A DNA stretch of 64,000 nucleotides, from assembly GCF_963665355.1 (NCBI RefSeq), contig NZ_OY762229.1:558001-622000 (forward strand), read 5' to 3'. Of the stretch, positions 18,018 through 26,869 are shown piece by piece (positions within the stretch are counted from its first letter, which is position 1; each line of letters begins with the position of its first letter). The notes below the pieces were generated by a model. It saw only the letters and a list, made by a program, of their open reading frames with translations, had not been told where the DNA came from and did no database searches. Origin of the DNA: an uncultured Desulfobacter sp. GTDB lineage: Bacteria > Desulfobacterota > Desulfobacteria > Desulfobacterales > Desulfobacteraceae. The position numbers were made by a program, and so were the translations under genes.

Positions 18018-18203
18018 TTACCAAGAAGACTTGGTTACGCCCGGCAGCTTACCCTGTGAGGCAAGGGTTCTAAAACAGATTCTGCAGATACCAGCTTTTC
18101 TGATAAATGCACGTGGTCTACCGCATAAGGGGCACCTATTATAAGACCGGACACCGAATTTGGGTTTCCTTTGTGCCTTTGCGATTAAAGCTTTTTTAGC
18201 CAA
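18018..18203 (-). CDS. rpsN: 30S ribosomal protein S14, zinc-binding type
   Basis: This 61-residue S14 is the short zinc form (type Z): CPLC followed by CRIC gives the four zinc ligands. The start [16 protein letters not shown] and the end [11 protein letters not shown] are typical. It acts in the 30S head. The zinc-free ~100-residue form used by many Proteobacteria is not present in this window. Confidence 0.97.
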   Translation of the reverse strand: MAKKALIAKAQRKPKFGVRSYNRCPLCGRPRAFIRKAGICRICFRTLASQGKLPGVTKSSW

Positions 18204-18224
18204 ACGATCTTCCTCCTTAGGTCC

Positions 18225-18764
18225 TTAGTTTTTAAAGGGCATTCCCATTAATTTAAGAAATGCTTTTCCTTCTTCATCGGTTTGGGCTGTGGTGACAACC
18301 GTTACATTGAGGCCCTTGATAGCGTCGGTCTTATCATAATCAATTTCAGGAAAAATGATATGTTCCGTGATACCTAAACTGTAATTACCGCGGCCATCAA
18401 ATGCTTTCCCTGAAATTCCTTTAAAATCCCTTACACGGGGAAGTGCAATGTTGATCAGTCTGTCAAGAAAATCATACATTTTTTCCCGTCTAAGAGTTAC
18501 TTTACAGCCAATGGGAAGATCCGCCCGCAATTTAAAATTTGCAATGGGTTTTTTTGCACGGGTGATAACGGCTTTCTGGCCCGCAATCAATCCAAGTTCC
18601 TGGGCTGCTGTTTCAACAATTTTCGGGTTTCTGACCGCCTCGCCAAGACCCATATTCAGTACAATTTTTTCCAATTTGGGCACCTGGCACTGATTAGTGT
18701 ACTTAAACTCCTCCGTCAGTGCGGGAGCCACTTCATTGGTATACTTTTCCTTAAGCGTAGTCAT
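18225..18764 (-). CDS. rplE: 50S ribosomal protein L5
   Basis: L5 (179 residues) binds 5S rRNA and contacts the P-site tRNA and S13. Visible are [36 protein letters not shown] and the C-terminal [20 protein letters not shown]. Length is standard. It lies between rplX (22 bp) and rpsN (21 bp). Confidence 0.98.
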   Translation of the reverse strand: MTTLKEKYTNEVAPALTEEFKYTNQCQVPKLEKIVLNMGLGEAVRNPKIVETAAQELGLIAGQKAVITRAKKPIANFKLRADLPIGCKVTLRREKMYDFLDRLINIALPRVRDFKGISGKAFDGRGNYSLGITEHIIFPEIDYDKTDAIKGLNVTVVTTAQTDEEGKAFLKLMGMPFKN

Positions 18765-18786
18765 TTATTTTCTCCGACTATAGGTG

Positions 18787-19107
18787 TTATGAGTCTATCT
18801 GTTGATTGCATTTTTTGCAGACTCTTACCCGTTTTCCACCTTCCAGTTGTTTAATTCCGATACGGGTCGGTTTTACACAGGAATTGCACATCAGCATAAG
18901 ATTAGATATATCCATGGGCATGGGTTTTTCAACAATTCCCCCCTGGGGGTTTGCCTGGGAAGGACTCTGGTGAACCTTGACCACATTGATGTTTTCAACA
19001 ACAATTCGATTGGTCTTTTTCACAACTTTGAGTACCTTTCCGATTTTTCCTTTGTCCTTGCCGGTCAATACCTTGACTTTATCGTCTTTTTTTATTCTTA
19101 TTTTCAT
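18787..19107 (-). CDS. rplX: 50S ribosomal protein L24
   Basis: L24 (106 residues) is an early 50S assembly starter with a KOW motif ([20 protein letters not shown]). The C-terminal half contains two CxxC-like pairs (MCNSC and CKKC), suggesting zinc binding, a feature found in many but not all L24 proteins. It follows rplN by 28 bp. Confidence 0.97.
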   Translation of the reverse strand: MKIRIKKDDKVKVLTGKDKGKIGKVLKVVKKTNRIVVENINVVKVHQSPSQANPQGGIVEKPMPMDISNLMLMCNSCVKPTRIGIKQLEGGKRVRVCKKCNQQIDS

Positions 19108-19135
19108 GACTTAATTTTGTCTCCCTGGCCTTGGA

Positions 19136-19504
19136 TCAAAGTACGTCCGGTGCAAGGGAAATGATCTTCATAAAACGCTTGGCGCGAAGTTCCCTTGCCA
19201 CCGGTCCGAAGATACGGGTTCCCACCGGCTCATTATTTTTGTTAATTACAACAGCGGAATTATCATCAAAACGGATGGATGATCCGTCGGGCCGGGAAAT
19301 TTCTTTTGTGGTTCTGACAATAACGGCCCGGACTACATCTCCCTTGCTGACTTTTGAGTTGGGAATAGCCTCTTTAACGGAAACGATAATAACGTCTCCG
19401 ATGGTGGCGTATCTTCTTTTAGAACCGCCAAGAACTTTAATGCAGTACAGTTCCTTGGCGCCTGAATTGTCAGCGACTGTCAGTCTGGTTTCACTTTGAA
19501 TCAT
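19136..19504 (-). CDS. rplN: 50S ribosomal protein L14
   Basis: L14 (122 residues) lies at the subunit interface and is the docking site of ribosome silencing factor. It begins [20 protein letters not shown] and ends with [12 protein letters not shown]. The central [20 protein letters not shown] is diagnostic. It is the first gene of the spc section, 18 bp after rpsQ with no visible promoter between. Confidence 0.98.
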   Translation of the reverse strand: MIQSETRLTVADNSGAKELYCIKVLGGSKRRYATIGDVIIVSVKEAIPNSKVSKGDVVRAVIVRTTKEISRPDGSSIRFDDNSAVVINKNNEPVGTRIFGPVARELRAKRFMKIISLAPDVL

Positions 19505-19522
19505 TATTCAACTCCTTGGACT

Positions 19523-19783
19523 CTAAACCGCTTTATTAACAATTTCAGTGATCCTAAACCGTTTGTGTTTACTCAGCGGCCTGGTTTCGATAATTTTGAC
19601 TTCGTCACCAATTCTGCATTCATTTTTCTCATCATGGGCTTGATATTTTTTGTAGCGTTTGATGAATTTTTTATACACCTTATGCTGTACAAATCTTTCA
19701 ACCCTGACCACCACGGACTTATCCATCTTGTCGGACACGATCAGACCAATCAGCTCTTTTTTATTTTTTTTTGTAGTTTCCAT
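19523..19783 (-). CDS. rpsQ: 30S ribosomal protein S17
   Basis: S17 (86 residues) is an OB-fold primary 16S rRNA-binding protein. Recognisable stretches are [38 protein letters not shown] and [16 protein letters not shown]. The basic N terminus [11 protein letters not shown] is a short extension. It lies between rpmC (14 bp) and rplN (18 bp). Confidence 0.98.
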   Translation of the reverse strand: METTKKNKKELIGLIVSDKMDKSVVVRVERFVQHKVYKKFIKRYKKYQAHDEKNECRIGDEVKIIETRPLSKHKRFRITEIVNKAV

Positions 19784-19797
19784 ATCGATACTCTTAA

Positions 19798-19998
19798 TTA
19801 GCTAATTTTAACGTTCATTTCTTTGGAAATCGTGTAAAGTCTGGCGATGTCTTTTTTTACACCGGACAGATTGGCTGTATTCGAGAGCTGACCAACATTA
19901 TTCTGGAAACGAAGATTAAAAAGTTCCTTTTTGAGCTCAACGATTTTATCTTTAATCTGGCCTGCATCCATCTCTCTAATTTCACTGGCCTTTAACAT
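19798..19998 (-). CDS. rpmC: 50S ribosomal protein L29
   Basis: L29 (66 residues) is a small two-helix protein near the tunnel exit that helps bind trigger factor and SRP. The signature [20 protein letters not shown] and the basic [13 protein letters not shown] are present. Its start codon overlaps the rplP stop by one base, so translation is probably coupled. Confidence 0.97.
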   Translation of the reverse strand: MLKASEIREMDAGQIKDKIVELKKELFNLRFQNNVGQLSNTANLSGVKKDIARLYTISKEMNVKIS

Positions 19999-20408
19999 TA
20001 TTTTCTCCTTTCCACAAACCGAGTTTTCACGGAAAGTTTTCTGGCGGCCAGCCTTAAGGCCTCTTTGGCCAATTCTCTGTCAACACCTTCCATTTCATAG
20101 AGAATTTTGCCAGGTTTTACCCTTGCCACCCAAGCGTCAGTTGCACCTTTACCTTTACCCATCCTGACTTCAGCCGGTTTCTTGGTAATGGGATGGTCAG
20201 GAAAGAAACGAATCCAGCTCTTACCTTGCCTTTTTGCCTTTCTGGTCATCGCAACCCTGGCGGCCTCAATCTGTCGTGCATTCACATAACCGCATTCCAC
20301 TGCCTGAAGTCCAAAATCTCCAAAGCTAAGCGTATTTCCACGCGTGGGAGTTCCTTTGGTTCTACCGCGAAACTGTTTACGGAACTTTATATTTCTGGGA
20401 CTCAGCAT
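19998..20408 (-). CDS. rplP: 50S ribosomal protein L16
   Basis: L16 (136 residues) helps shape the A site and peptidyl transferase region. It begins [20 protein letters not shown] and contains [20 protein letters not shown] and [20 protein letters not shown]. The arginine in the conserved GKGKG region that is hydroxylated in some bacteria is not assessed. It lies after rpsC. Confidence 0.98.
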   Translation of the reverse strand: MLSPRNIKFRKQFRGRTKGTPTRGNTLSFGDFGLQAVECGYVNARQIEAARVAMTRKAKRQGKSWIRFFPDHPITKKPAEVRMGKGKGATDAWVARVKPGKILYEMEGVDRELAKEALRLAARKLSVKTRFVERRK

Positions 20409-20431
20409 TTGCTAATTTCTCCTTATACCCT

Positions 20432-21085
20432 CTAATTAGTTGCCAGAGTCTGTTCACCAGGGCTTAAAACTTCACCCTTGAATATGAACACCTTAATACC
20501 GATGAGTCCATAGGTGGTCTTGGCTTCAATGAATCCGTAATCCACATCTGCTCTAAGCGTATGCAACGGAATTCTGCCTTCCTTGTACCATTCGGTTCTG
20601 GCCATTTCAGCACCACCCAGACGACCGGAGCAAATGATTTTGATACCCTTTGCACCAAATCTCATGGCAGAGGAAACACTTCTTTTCATTGCTCGTCTAA
20701 AAGCGATGCGTTTTTCTAGTTGGCTTGCAATATTTTCTGCCACAAGCTGTGCATCGGTTTCAGGTCTTCTGACCTCTTTAATATCAATCAGCACTTCAGG
20801 ATTGAGCATTTTTTCAAGTTCACTTTTCAGCAAGGCAATCTCTGCACCTTTTTTGCCGATAATGATACCTGGTCTGGCTGCAAAAACTCTAAGCCTGATC
20901 TGTTTGGAAAACCGCTCAATCTCAATCTTGGAAATTCCGGCGTGGTATAATTTCTGTTTCAAAAATTTTCTTACTTTGAAATCTTCTTCAACAAAGCTTG
21001 CATACTCTTTGTCGGCGTACCAACGGGAATCCCAGGTCCTGATGATGCCTAATCTTAATCCGGTAGGATTTACTTTCTGGCCCAA
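20432..21085 (-). CDS. rpsC: 30S ribosomal protein S3
   Basis: S3 (217 residues) is at the mRNA entry tunnel and contributes to helicase activity. It has the N-terminal start [20 protein letters not shown], the KH domain with the GXXG-type loop ([19 protein letters not shown]), and the C-terminal domain ([20 protein letters not shown]). Length is standard. It lies 17 bp after rplV. Confidence 0.98.
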   Translation of the reverse strand: MGQKVNPTGLRLGIIRTWDSRWYADKEYASFVEEDFKVRKFLKQKLYHAGISKIEIERFSKQIRLRVFAARPGIIIGKKGAEIALLKSELEKMLNPEVLIDIKEVRRPETDAQLVAENIASQLEKRIAFRRAMKRSVSSAMRFGAKGIKIICSGRLGGAEMARTEWYKEGRIPLHTLRADVDYGFIEAKTTYGLIGIKVFIFKGEVLSPGEQTLATN

Positions 21086-21102
21086 GCCTTTTTCCTCCTT
21101 GT

Positions 21103-21438
21103 CTAGACGGTTTCTTCTACAACCACTGTTATATGACTGGTTCTTTTTAGAATACGGGCAGCTCTTCCCCTTGCCCGCGGCCTGAACCTTTTCATGGATG
21201 GTCCATGATCGACAACCACATTTTTCACTACCAGTTTATCCACATCCATCTCGTTGTTATGTTCAGCATTGGCAACGGCAGACTGCAGAGTTTTATACAT
21301 TATACCTGCAGCCTTTAAAGGCATGAACTTCAAGAGAGTCAGCGCCTGTCCCGCGTTTTTGCCCTTGATTTCGCTGATGGGCAGCCGAAGCTTTAACGGT
21401 GAAATTCTTGCATATCTTGTAGTCGCTTTAACTTCCAT
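21103..21438 (-). CDS. rplV: 50S ribosomal protein L22
   Basis: L22 (111 residues) lines the peptide exit tunnel; its beta-hairpin ([20 protein letters not shown]) forms part of the narrowest point and is the site of macrolide-resistance changes elsewhere. No insertion or deletion stands out in that hairpin. It lies 29 bp after rpsS. Confidence 0.98.
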   Translation of the reverse strand: MEVKATTRYARISPLKLRLPISEIKGKNAGQALTLLKFMPLKAAGIMYKTLQSAVANAEHNNEMDVDKLVVKNVVVDHGPSMKRFRPRARGRAARILKRTSHITVVVEETV

Positions 21439-21467
21439 ATCTTAAATTCCCTCTAAATCACGGCAGA

Positions 21468-21743
21468 TCAGCGTTTTGCTTTTTTATCTGCGGCATGACC
21501 CCAATAAGTTCTTGTGGGTGAAAATTCACCAAGTTTATGCCCCACCATGTTTTCCGTAACAAAAACAGGAATAAATTTTTTCCCGTTATGAACAGCAAGG
21601 GTGGTGCCGACCATTTCAGGTAATATTGTGGAACGGCGCGACCAGGTCTTGATAACTTTATTACTGTTGGACTTCTGACCTCCTAAAACCTTTTTCAGAA
21701 GCTCAGACGCAATATAGGGTCCTTTTTTTAATGATCTTGGCAT
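21468..21743 (-). CDS. rpsS: 30S ribosomal protein S19
   Basis: S19 (91 residues) lies in the 30S head next to S13. The start [16 protein letters not shown] and the segment [20 protein letters not shown] with [18 protein letters not shown] are typical. It is 10 bp after rplB, the standard S10-operon order. Confidence 0.98.
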   Translation of the reverse strand: MPRSLKKGPYIASELLKKVLGGQKSNSNKVIKTWSRRSTILPEMVGTTLAVHNGKKFIPVFVTENMVGHKLGEFSPTRTYWGHAADKKAKR

Positions 21744-21753
21744 AATTTATCAC

Positions 21754-22587
21754 CTATTTCCTTTTAGCCCTTCTTTTAACAATAAAAAGATCTGTTCTGG
21801 CGTTGTTGCGGGTTCTTTTACCCTTGGCAGGCACACCCCATGGAGAACAGGGTTGACGACCACCAGAAGAACGCCCTTCGCCACCACCCATGGGATGATC
21901 CACCGGGTTCATGGCAACACCACGAACAGAGGGCCGTTTTCCAAGCCATCTACTACGTCCGGCTTTACCAATACTTACGTCGCTGTGTTTTTCATTTCCC
22001 ACACGTCCGACAGTGGCTTTACATTTAAGATGAATCATGCGGACTTCACCGGAGGGAAGCAGAACCTGGGCATAGGTACCTTCTTTAGCCATGAGACGGG
22101 CGTATCCGCCGGCGCTTCTGACAATCTGCCCACCCTTGTTCTGTTTCAATTCTATGTTATGAATTCTGGTACCGGTGGGAATATTCTCAAGCGGCAGACA
22201 ATTACCGGGTTTGATGTCAGCATCAGGACCGGTTTCAAGGATATCACCTACCTTGATATCAAGGGGCGCCAGAATGTATCTTTTCTCTCCGTCAGCGTAG
22301 GTCAGAAGAGCAATTCGTGCAGATCTATTCGGATCATATTCAATTGCTGAAACCTTGGCCGGGATACCATCTTTGTCCCGCTTGAAATCAATAATACGAT
22401 ATTTTTTCTTAGCACCACCGCCTCTGTGTTTAGCGGTAATTCTTCCGTAGGAATTTCGGCCGGACCGTTTATTGAGATTTTTAGTCAGCCTGCGTTCAGG
22501 GCTTTCTTTTGTAATTTCTTCAAAAGAAAGATACTCTTGAGCGCGTCTTCCCGGAGATGTCGGCTTGGTCTTAACTATTGTTGACAT
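21754..22587 (-). CDS. rplB: 50S ribosomal protein L2
   Basis: L2 (277 residues) is a large conserved protein required for subunit joining and peptidyl transfer. Motifs include [39 protein letters not shown] and the catalytic-region [20 protein letters not shown], which contains the conserved histidine. It follows rplW by 12 bp. Confidence 0.99.
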   Translation of the reverse strand: MSTIVKTKPTSPGRRAQEYLSFEEITKESPERRLTKNLNKRSGRNSYGRITAKHRGGGAKKKYRIIDFKRDKDGIPAKVSAIEYDPNRSARIALLTYADGEKRYILAPLDIKVGDILETGPDADIKPGNCLPLENIPTGTRIHNIELKQNKGGQIVRSAGGYARLMAKEGTYAQVLLPSGEVRMIHLKCKATVGRVGNEKHSDVSIGKAGRSRWLGKRPSVRGVAMNPVDHPMGGGEGRSSGGRQPCSPWGVPAKGKRTRNNARTDLFIVKRRAKRK

Positions 22588-22599
22588 ATCAATACCTCT

Positions 22600-22887
22600 T
22601 TACACACCTTCAAAAAAATCAATTCGTTGTCCGGGCATCAGGGTGACAACGGCTTTTTTCCAATCTTTTCTTTTGCCGATAATTCTGCCACGCTGCTTTA
22701 CTTTGCCTTTGACCTGTACGGTTCTGACCTGCTTGACCTGGGTATTGAACGCTTTTTCAACAGCATTTTTTATTTCAACCCTGTTGGCATCCTTAGCCAC
22801 TTTAAAAGTAACCTGGTTAAGCAACTCTCTTTGAAGGGTGGTTTTTTCAGTAACCACAGGTCCACGAAGAATGTCATATTCAATCAT
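22600..22887 (-). CDS. rplW: 50S ribosomal protein L23
   Basis: L23 (95 residues) sits at the tunnel exit and is the docking point for trigger factor and SRP. Recognisable parts are [35 protein letters not shown] and [17 protein letters not shown]. It starts one base after the rplD stop and lies 12 bp before rplB. Confidence 0.97.
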   Translation of the reverse strand: MIEYDILRGPVVTEKTTLQRELLNQVTFKVAKDANRVEIKNAVEKAFNTQVKQVRTVQVKGKVKQRGRIIGKRKDWKKAVVTLMPGQRIDFFEGV

Positions 22888-22888
22888 C

Positions 22889-23509
22889 TTAGCTCAATCT
22901 CCCTTTGATGTTTTCAATGCTGGATTCAACGATCAGAAGGTTTTTAAACTTTAAAATGTCATACACATTAAGACCTTCGGTTTTAATCACCTTAACATCC
23001 GGAATGTTTCTGGAGGACAGAGCAAGTTTTGTATCGTCGGTGTCTGAAACAATAAGAAGATCATCAAGATTCAGTACTGAAAGTATATTAGCCAACACCT
23101 TTGTTTTGATATCTTCGAGTTCCAGCGAATCAATGACAAAAAGTTGGCTGTCAGAAACCTTTGAGCTTAGAGCCATTTTAAGCGCGAGCTTTCTGACTTT
23201 TTTGGGAACTCTTATTTCATAGGATCTTGGGCTGGGGCCAAAGATAACACCACCACCTTTGCGCAGAGGTGATTTTATGCTTCCGGCCCGGGCGTTCCCG
23301 GTTCCTTTTTGCCTAAATAATTTCCTTGTTGAACCCGAAACCATACCCCTGGTCTTAGACGCAGCGGTCCCTTCTCGTTTTGAAACGAGCTGGGACCGAA
23401 CGACTTCGTGAAGAACACTTGTTTTGACCGGTATGCTGAAAATTTCGTCAGGCAGCTCAACTTCAGACACTTTAGCGCCTGCACTGTTTAATACATCTAC
23501 AGCAGCCAT
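22889..23509 (-). CDS. rplD: 50S ribosomal protein L4
   Basis: L4 (206 residues) lines the exit tunnel and in enterobacteria represses the S10 operon. The long tunnel loop is visible ([40 protein letters not shown]). The N terminus and C-terminal Rossmann-like half are complete. Unusually, it is separated from rplC by 139 bp that contain hairpins. Confidence 0.97.
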   Translation of the reverse strand: MAAVDVLNSAGAKVSEVELPDEIFSIPVKTSVLHEVVRSQLVSKREGTAASKTRGMVSGSTRKLFRQKGTGNARAGSIKSPLRKGGGVIFGPSPRSYEIRVPKKVRKLALKMALSSKVSDSQLFVIDSLELEDIKTKVLANILSVLNLDDLLIVSDTDDTKLALSSRNIPDVKVIKTEGLNVYDILKFKNLLIVESSIENIKGRLS

Positions 23510-23648
23510 TATTCTTCCTCTTCAATTTTGATCGACTATGCATCACTGCGAAATACATGCAATACCCATAGCCGCTATTAGTCTATTTAATTAGACTGAT
23601 GTTCTGCCGTGTTTATCTCAATGCTCAAACACGGCTTCAAAAACTGTT
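23510..23648 (-). promoter_or_regulatory. Hairpin-containing gap between rplC and rplD
   Basis: Genes rplC and rplD are normally adjacent. Here 139 bp separate them. GCCGTGTTT (23606-23614) pairs perfectly with AAACACGGC (23627-23635) around a 12-base loop, and AGTCTA/TAGACT form a second short hairpin at about 23579-23597. Neither is followed by a T-run on the minus strand, so attenuation, processing or L4 control are options and all are inference. Confidence 0.45.
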
Positions 23649-24281
23649 TTATTTTTTTACATCAGCTTTGCGCACCTCAACAACACCCGTTTTAAAACCG
23701 GGAACAGCTCCTTTTACAAGGATAAGATTGTCGTTGTGCTTAATATCTACAATTATTAAATTTTTTACCGTTACCTTATCAACACCCTGGTGACCAGGTA
23801 ATCTTTTTCCTTTGATTACCTTTGCGGGCCATGCAGAGTTACCGATGGAACCTGGCTTTCTGTGATTTCGGTTACCATGGGTTTCAGGTCCTCTGGAAAA
23901 TCCGTGACGCTTGATGGTTCCCTGGAAACCACGCCCTTTTGAAATCCCGGTCACAGTTACTTTATCACCAATGGAAAACATATCAACGCCGATGATGGCG
24001 CCAGACTCTATATCTTCAACCGACTCTTTTCTGAATTCCCTTAAAACCCGAAATCCCTTTTCCGTTGCTTTCTTTAAATGCCCTGCAATGGGTTTATTCA
24101 AGCGCTCAACCGGCTTTTCATCAAACCCAAGCTGCAAGGCTGTATACCCGTCTGTTTCTTCCGTTTTAATCTGGGTTACGACACAGGGGCCAACCTGCAG
24201 CACTGTAACAGGAACGAGCTGTCCATCGGAGGCAAACACATTGGTCATTCCGATTTTTTTTCCAAGCAATCCATTCATCAT
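23649..24281 (-). CDS. rplC: 50S ribosomal protein L3
   Basis: L3 (210 residues) starts 50S assembly and reaches the peptidyl transferase centre. It begins [20 protein letters not shown] and has the central loop [20 protein letters not shown] and [20 protein letters not shown]. Its glutamine (RGFQG), a methylation site elsewhere, is present. It lies 21 bp after rpsJ. Confidence 0.98.
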   Translation of the reverse strand: MMNGLLGKKIGMTNVFASDGQLVPVTVLQVGPCVVTQIKTEETDGYTALQLGFDEKPVERLNKPIAGHLKKATEKGFRVLREFRKESVEDIESGAIIGVDMFSIGDKVTVTGISKGRGFQGTIKRHGFSRGPETHGNRNHRKPGSIGNSAWPAKVIKGKRLPGHQGVDKVTVKNLIIVDIKHNDNLILVKGAVPGFKTGVVEVRKADVKK

Positions 24282-24302
24282 AATAATGTCCCTGTTATTG
24301 AG

Positions 24303-24611
24303 CTATAATTTAATTTCTACATCCACGCCTGGGGACAGGTCAAGTTTCATCAACGCATCCACTGTCTGCTGTGTAGGCTCAAGGATATCCATCATTCTTT
24401 TATGCGTTCTGATTTCAAACTGCTCACGGGATTTTTTATTAACGTGAGGAGAACGCAACACAGTAAACTTGTTGATCCGTGTAGGTAAGGGAACCGGCCC
24501 CACAATTCTGGCGCCGGTCTTCCTTGCCGTATCAACAATATCTACTGAAGACTGATCAAGCAACTTATGATCATAAGCTTTAAGCCTAATTCTTATTTTA
24601 GTCTTCAACAT
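24303..24611 (-). CDS. rpsJ: 30S ribosomal protein S10
   Basis: S10 (102 residues) is a 30S head protein that also joins antitermination complexes with NusB. The motif [20 protein letters not shown] and the C-terminal [10 protein letters not shown] are typical. It follows tuf by only 15 bp, so the str and S10 sections are probably one transcript. Confidence 0.98.
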   Translation of the reverse strand: MLKTKIRIRLKAYDHKLLDQSSVDIVDTARKTGARIVGPVPLPTRINKFTVLRSPHVNKKSREQFEIRTHKRMMDILEPTQQTVDALMKLDLSPGVDVEIKL

Positions 24612-24626
24612 TGTTATTGTTCTTTC

Positions 24627-25820
24627 TTATTCTACAATTTCACCAACAACACCGGCACCAACTGTACGGCCACCTTCACGAATAGCGAAACGAAGCTCCT
24701 TTTCCATGGCGATGGGGTTGATCAATTCGACGTTAATGGTAGCATTATCACCAGGCATAATCATTTCAACACCTTCGTCAAGCGTCAAAACACCCGTAAT
24801 ATCGGTGGTTCTAAAGAAAAATTGGGGCCTGTATCCGGTAAAGAACGGGGTATGACGACCGCCTTCTTCTTTACTCAAAGCGTACATTTCTGCTTTAAAC
24901 TTGGTATGCGGAGTAATAGTTCCGGGCTTGCAAACAACCTGGCCACGCTCAACCTGGTCACGCTTCGTACCACGCAGCAACAAACCAACATTATCCCCAG
25001 CCTGGCCTTCATCCAGAAGCTTTCTGAACATTTCAACACCGGTGCATACTGTTTTGGCAGTATCTCTGATACCTACGATTTCAATTTCTTCTCCGGTCTT
25101 GATAATGCCACGTTCAATACGACCCGTAACAACTGTGCCGCGGCCAGAAATGGAGAATACGTCTTCGATGGGCATCAGGAAGGGTTTTGCTGTATCTCTC
25201 TCGGGCTCAGGAACATAGGAGTCAAGGGTATCAAGAAGCTCAAAAATGGGCTTTGCTTCTTCTGCGTCGACACTTTCACATTCCAGAGCTTTAAGTGCAG
25301 AACCACGAATGATCGGGGTTTCATCACCCGGGAACTCATAGGTATCAAGAAGCTCCTGCAGCTCCATTTCCACTAACTCAATCAGCTCTTCGTCATCGAC
25401 CATGTCGCATTTATTCAGAAAAACAACGATCTTGGGCACACCAACCTGACGGGCAAGCAAAATGTGCTCACGGGTCTGGGGCATAGGGCCGTCATCGGCG
25501 GACACAACAAGAATAGCACCATCCATCTGGGCAGCACCGGTGATCATATTTTTGATATAATCAGCATGGCCCGGGCAATCAACATGCGCATAATGACGGT
25601 TGTCGGTTTCATATTCAACATGGGCGGTCGCAATGGTGATGCCGCGCTCTCTTTCTTCCGGAGCCTTGTCAATTTCATCAAAGGGAACATATTCCGCATG
25701 ACCCTTCATACCACAAAGCTTGGTTATCGCCGCAGTCAGAGTGGTTTTACCATGGTCGATATGCCCAATTGTTCCGATGTTCACATGCGGTTTGTTCCGC
25801 TCAAATTTCTCCTTAGCCAT
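24627..25820 (-). CDS. tuf: Elongation factor Tu
   Basis: EF-Tu (397 residues) brings aminoacyl-tRNA to the ribosome. All GTPase motifs are intact: [10 protein letters not shown], the effector [28 protein letters not shown] with the catalytic His, NKCDMVDD and SALKALE. It is the only tuf in the window; the copy often found between tRNA-Thr(GGT) and secE is missing. It follows rpsG directly, with no fusA between. Confidence 0.99.
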   Translation of the reverse strand: MAKEKFERNKPHVNIGTIGHIDHGKTTLTAAITKLCGMKGHAEYVPFDEIDKAPEERERGITIATAHVEYETDNRHYAHVDCPGHADYIKNMITGAAQMDGAILVVSADDGPMPQTREHILLARQVGVPKIVVFLNKCDMVDDEELIELVEMELQELLDTYEFPGDETPIIRGSALKALECESVDAEEAKPIFELLDTLDSYVPEPERDTAKPFLMPIEDVFSISGRGTVVTGRIERGIIKTGEEIEIVGIRDTAKTVCTGVEMFRKLLDEGQAGDNVGLLLRGTKRDQVERGQVVCKPGTITPHTKFKAEMYALSKEEGGRHTPFFTGYRPQFFFRTTDITGVLTLDEGVEMIMPGDNATINVELINPIAMEKELRFAIREGGRTVGAGVVGEIVE

Positions 25821-25867
25821 CTTCTGTATTCCTCCTGTGGAATGTTTACAAAGATATTTTTAAATTT

Positions 25868-26335
25868 CTACCACCTAAAATGGGCAAATGCCTTGTTCGC
25901 TTCAGCCATTTTATGTGTATCTTCTCTTTTCTTGATTGCTCCACCACGCTCGTTATAAGCGTCCATCAACTCAGCAGCAAGCTTATTTGCAAACCCTTTT
26001 TCGGAACGATTTCTGCTGAAATTGATAAGCCACCTGAAGGCAAGAGCCGTTTGACGACCGGGCTTAATATCAGTAGGAACCTGATAGGTAGACCCGCCGA
26101 TCCTTCTTGATTTCACTTCGACTGAAGGCCTGATATTATCAATCGCTTTTTTAAACACTGCCAGAGCAGGTTCGCCAACTTTATCCTCAGCAATCATCAA
26201 CGCAGTTGCCACAACGCTCCGGGCAGCATTCTTTTTGCCGTCTTTCATAACGCAGTTGACAAACTTGGCAGCAAGCTTCTCCCCCTGCGTGGCATCCTGC
26301 ATGAAACTTTCTTTAAAAACAATTTTTTCCGCCAT
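25868..26335 (-). CDS. rpsG: 30S ribosomal protein S7
   Basis: S7 (155 residues) organises the 30S head and contacts the E-site tRNA. Typical stretches are FVNCVMKDGKKNAARSVVA, VEVKSRRIGGSTYQVPTDIK and the C-terminal KREDTHKMAEANKAFAHFRW. It lies 58 bp after rpsL and 47 bp before tuf; the usual fusA gene is absent from this spot. Confidence 0.98.
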   Translation of the reverse strand: MAEKIVFKESFMQDATQGEKLAAKFVNCVMKDGKKNAARSVVATALMIAEDKVGEPALAVFKKAIDNIRPSVEVKSRRIGGSTYQVPTDIKPGRQTALAFRWLINFSRNRSEKGFANKLAAELMDAYNERGGAIKKREDTHKMAEANKAFAHFRW

Positions 26336-26393
26336 CTTAAAAATCCACCAAATTTAGATTTTATTTATATGAATGCTTAAAAACCCATCATGA

Positions 26394-26765
26394 TCACTTG
26401 GGACGTTTGGCACCATATTTTGAACGTCCTTGACGACGATCATCCACACCCAGCGTATCAAGGGCGCCCCTGACAATATGATAGCGCACACCGGGAAGGT
26501 CCTTTACTCTCCCCCCCCTGACCAGAACAACGGAGTGCTCCTGGAGATTATGCCCCATACCCGGAATATAGGCTGCGACTTCCATACCGGTCGTCAAACG
26601 AACTCTTGCAACCTTCCGCAAAGCTGAGTTCGGCTTTTTAGGAGTAGAAGTATACACCCTGGTGCAGACTCCGCGCTTCTGCGGTCCGCCCTTCAACGCA
26701 GGCGTACTAACCTTTTTTTCAGATTTCTTTCTACCATTTCTTACCAATTGATTTATGGTCGGCAT
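26394..26765 (-). CDS. rpsL: 30S ribosomal protein S12
   Basis: S12 (123 residues from [14 protein letters not shown]) acts in decoding. I use the internal ATG rather than the reading that starts four codons upstream, because S12 proteins begin MPTI. The segment [18 protein letters not shown] keeps the wild-type lysine whose change gives streptomycin resistance elsewhere. It is the first gene after the promoter at 26825-26853. Confidence 0.97.
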   Translation of the reverse strand: MPTINQLVRNGRKKSEKKVSTPALKGGPQKRGVCTRVYTSTPKKPNSALRKVARVRLTTGMEVAAYIPGMGHNLQEHSVVLVRGGRVKDLPGVRYHIVRGALDTLGVDDRRQGRSKYGAKRPK

Positions 26766-26824
26766 ATCTCTCCACACGCTCCTTCATCAAACTTAATTGG
26801 TCGTCATACACGACAAAATATTTA

Positions 26825-26853
26825 ATTTTACTTATACTTTTTTAAAATGTCAA
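26825..26853 (-). promoter_or_regulatory. Near-consensus sigma-70 promoter for the str section
   Basis: On the minus strand TTGACA (plus 26848-26853) and TAAAAT (plus 26825-26830) are separated by exactly 17 bp, with an AT-rich surround. It lies between the rpoC stop and the rpsL start and should drive rpsL-rpsG-tuf and probably the S10, spc and alpha genes. Confidence 0.85.
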
Positions 26854-26869
26854 CATTATTTTTATTTTT

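Noticed and set aside
24567-25376. 269-codon plus-strand ORF over tuf
   Set aside because: It is antisense to a fully intact EF-Tu gene; highly expressed genes often leave such open shadows.
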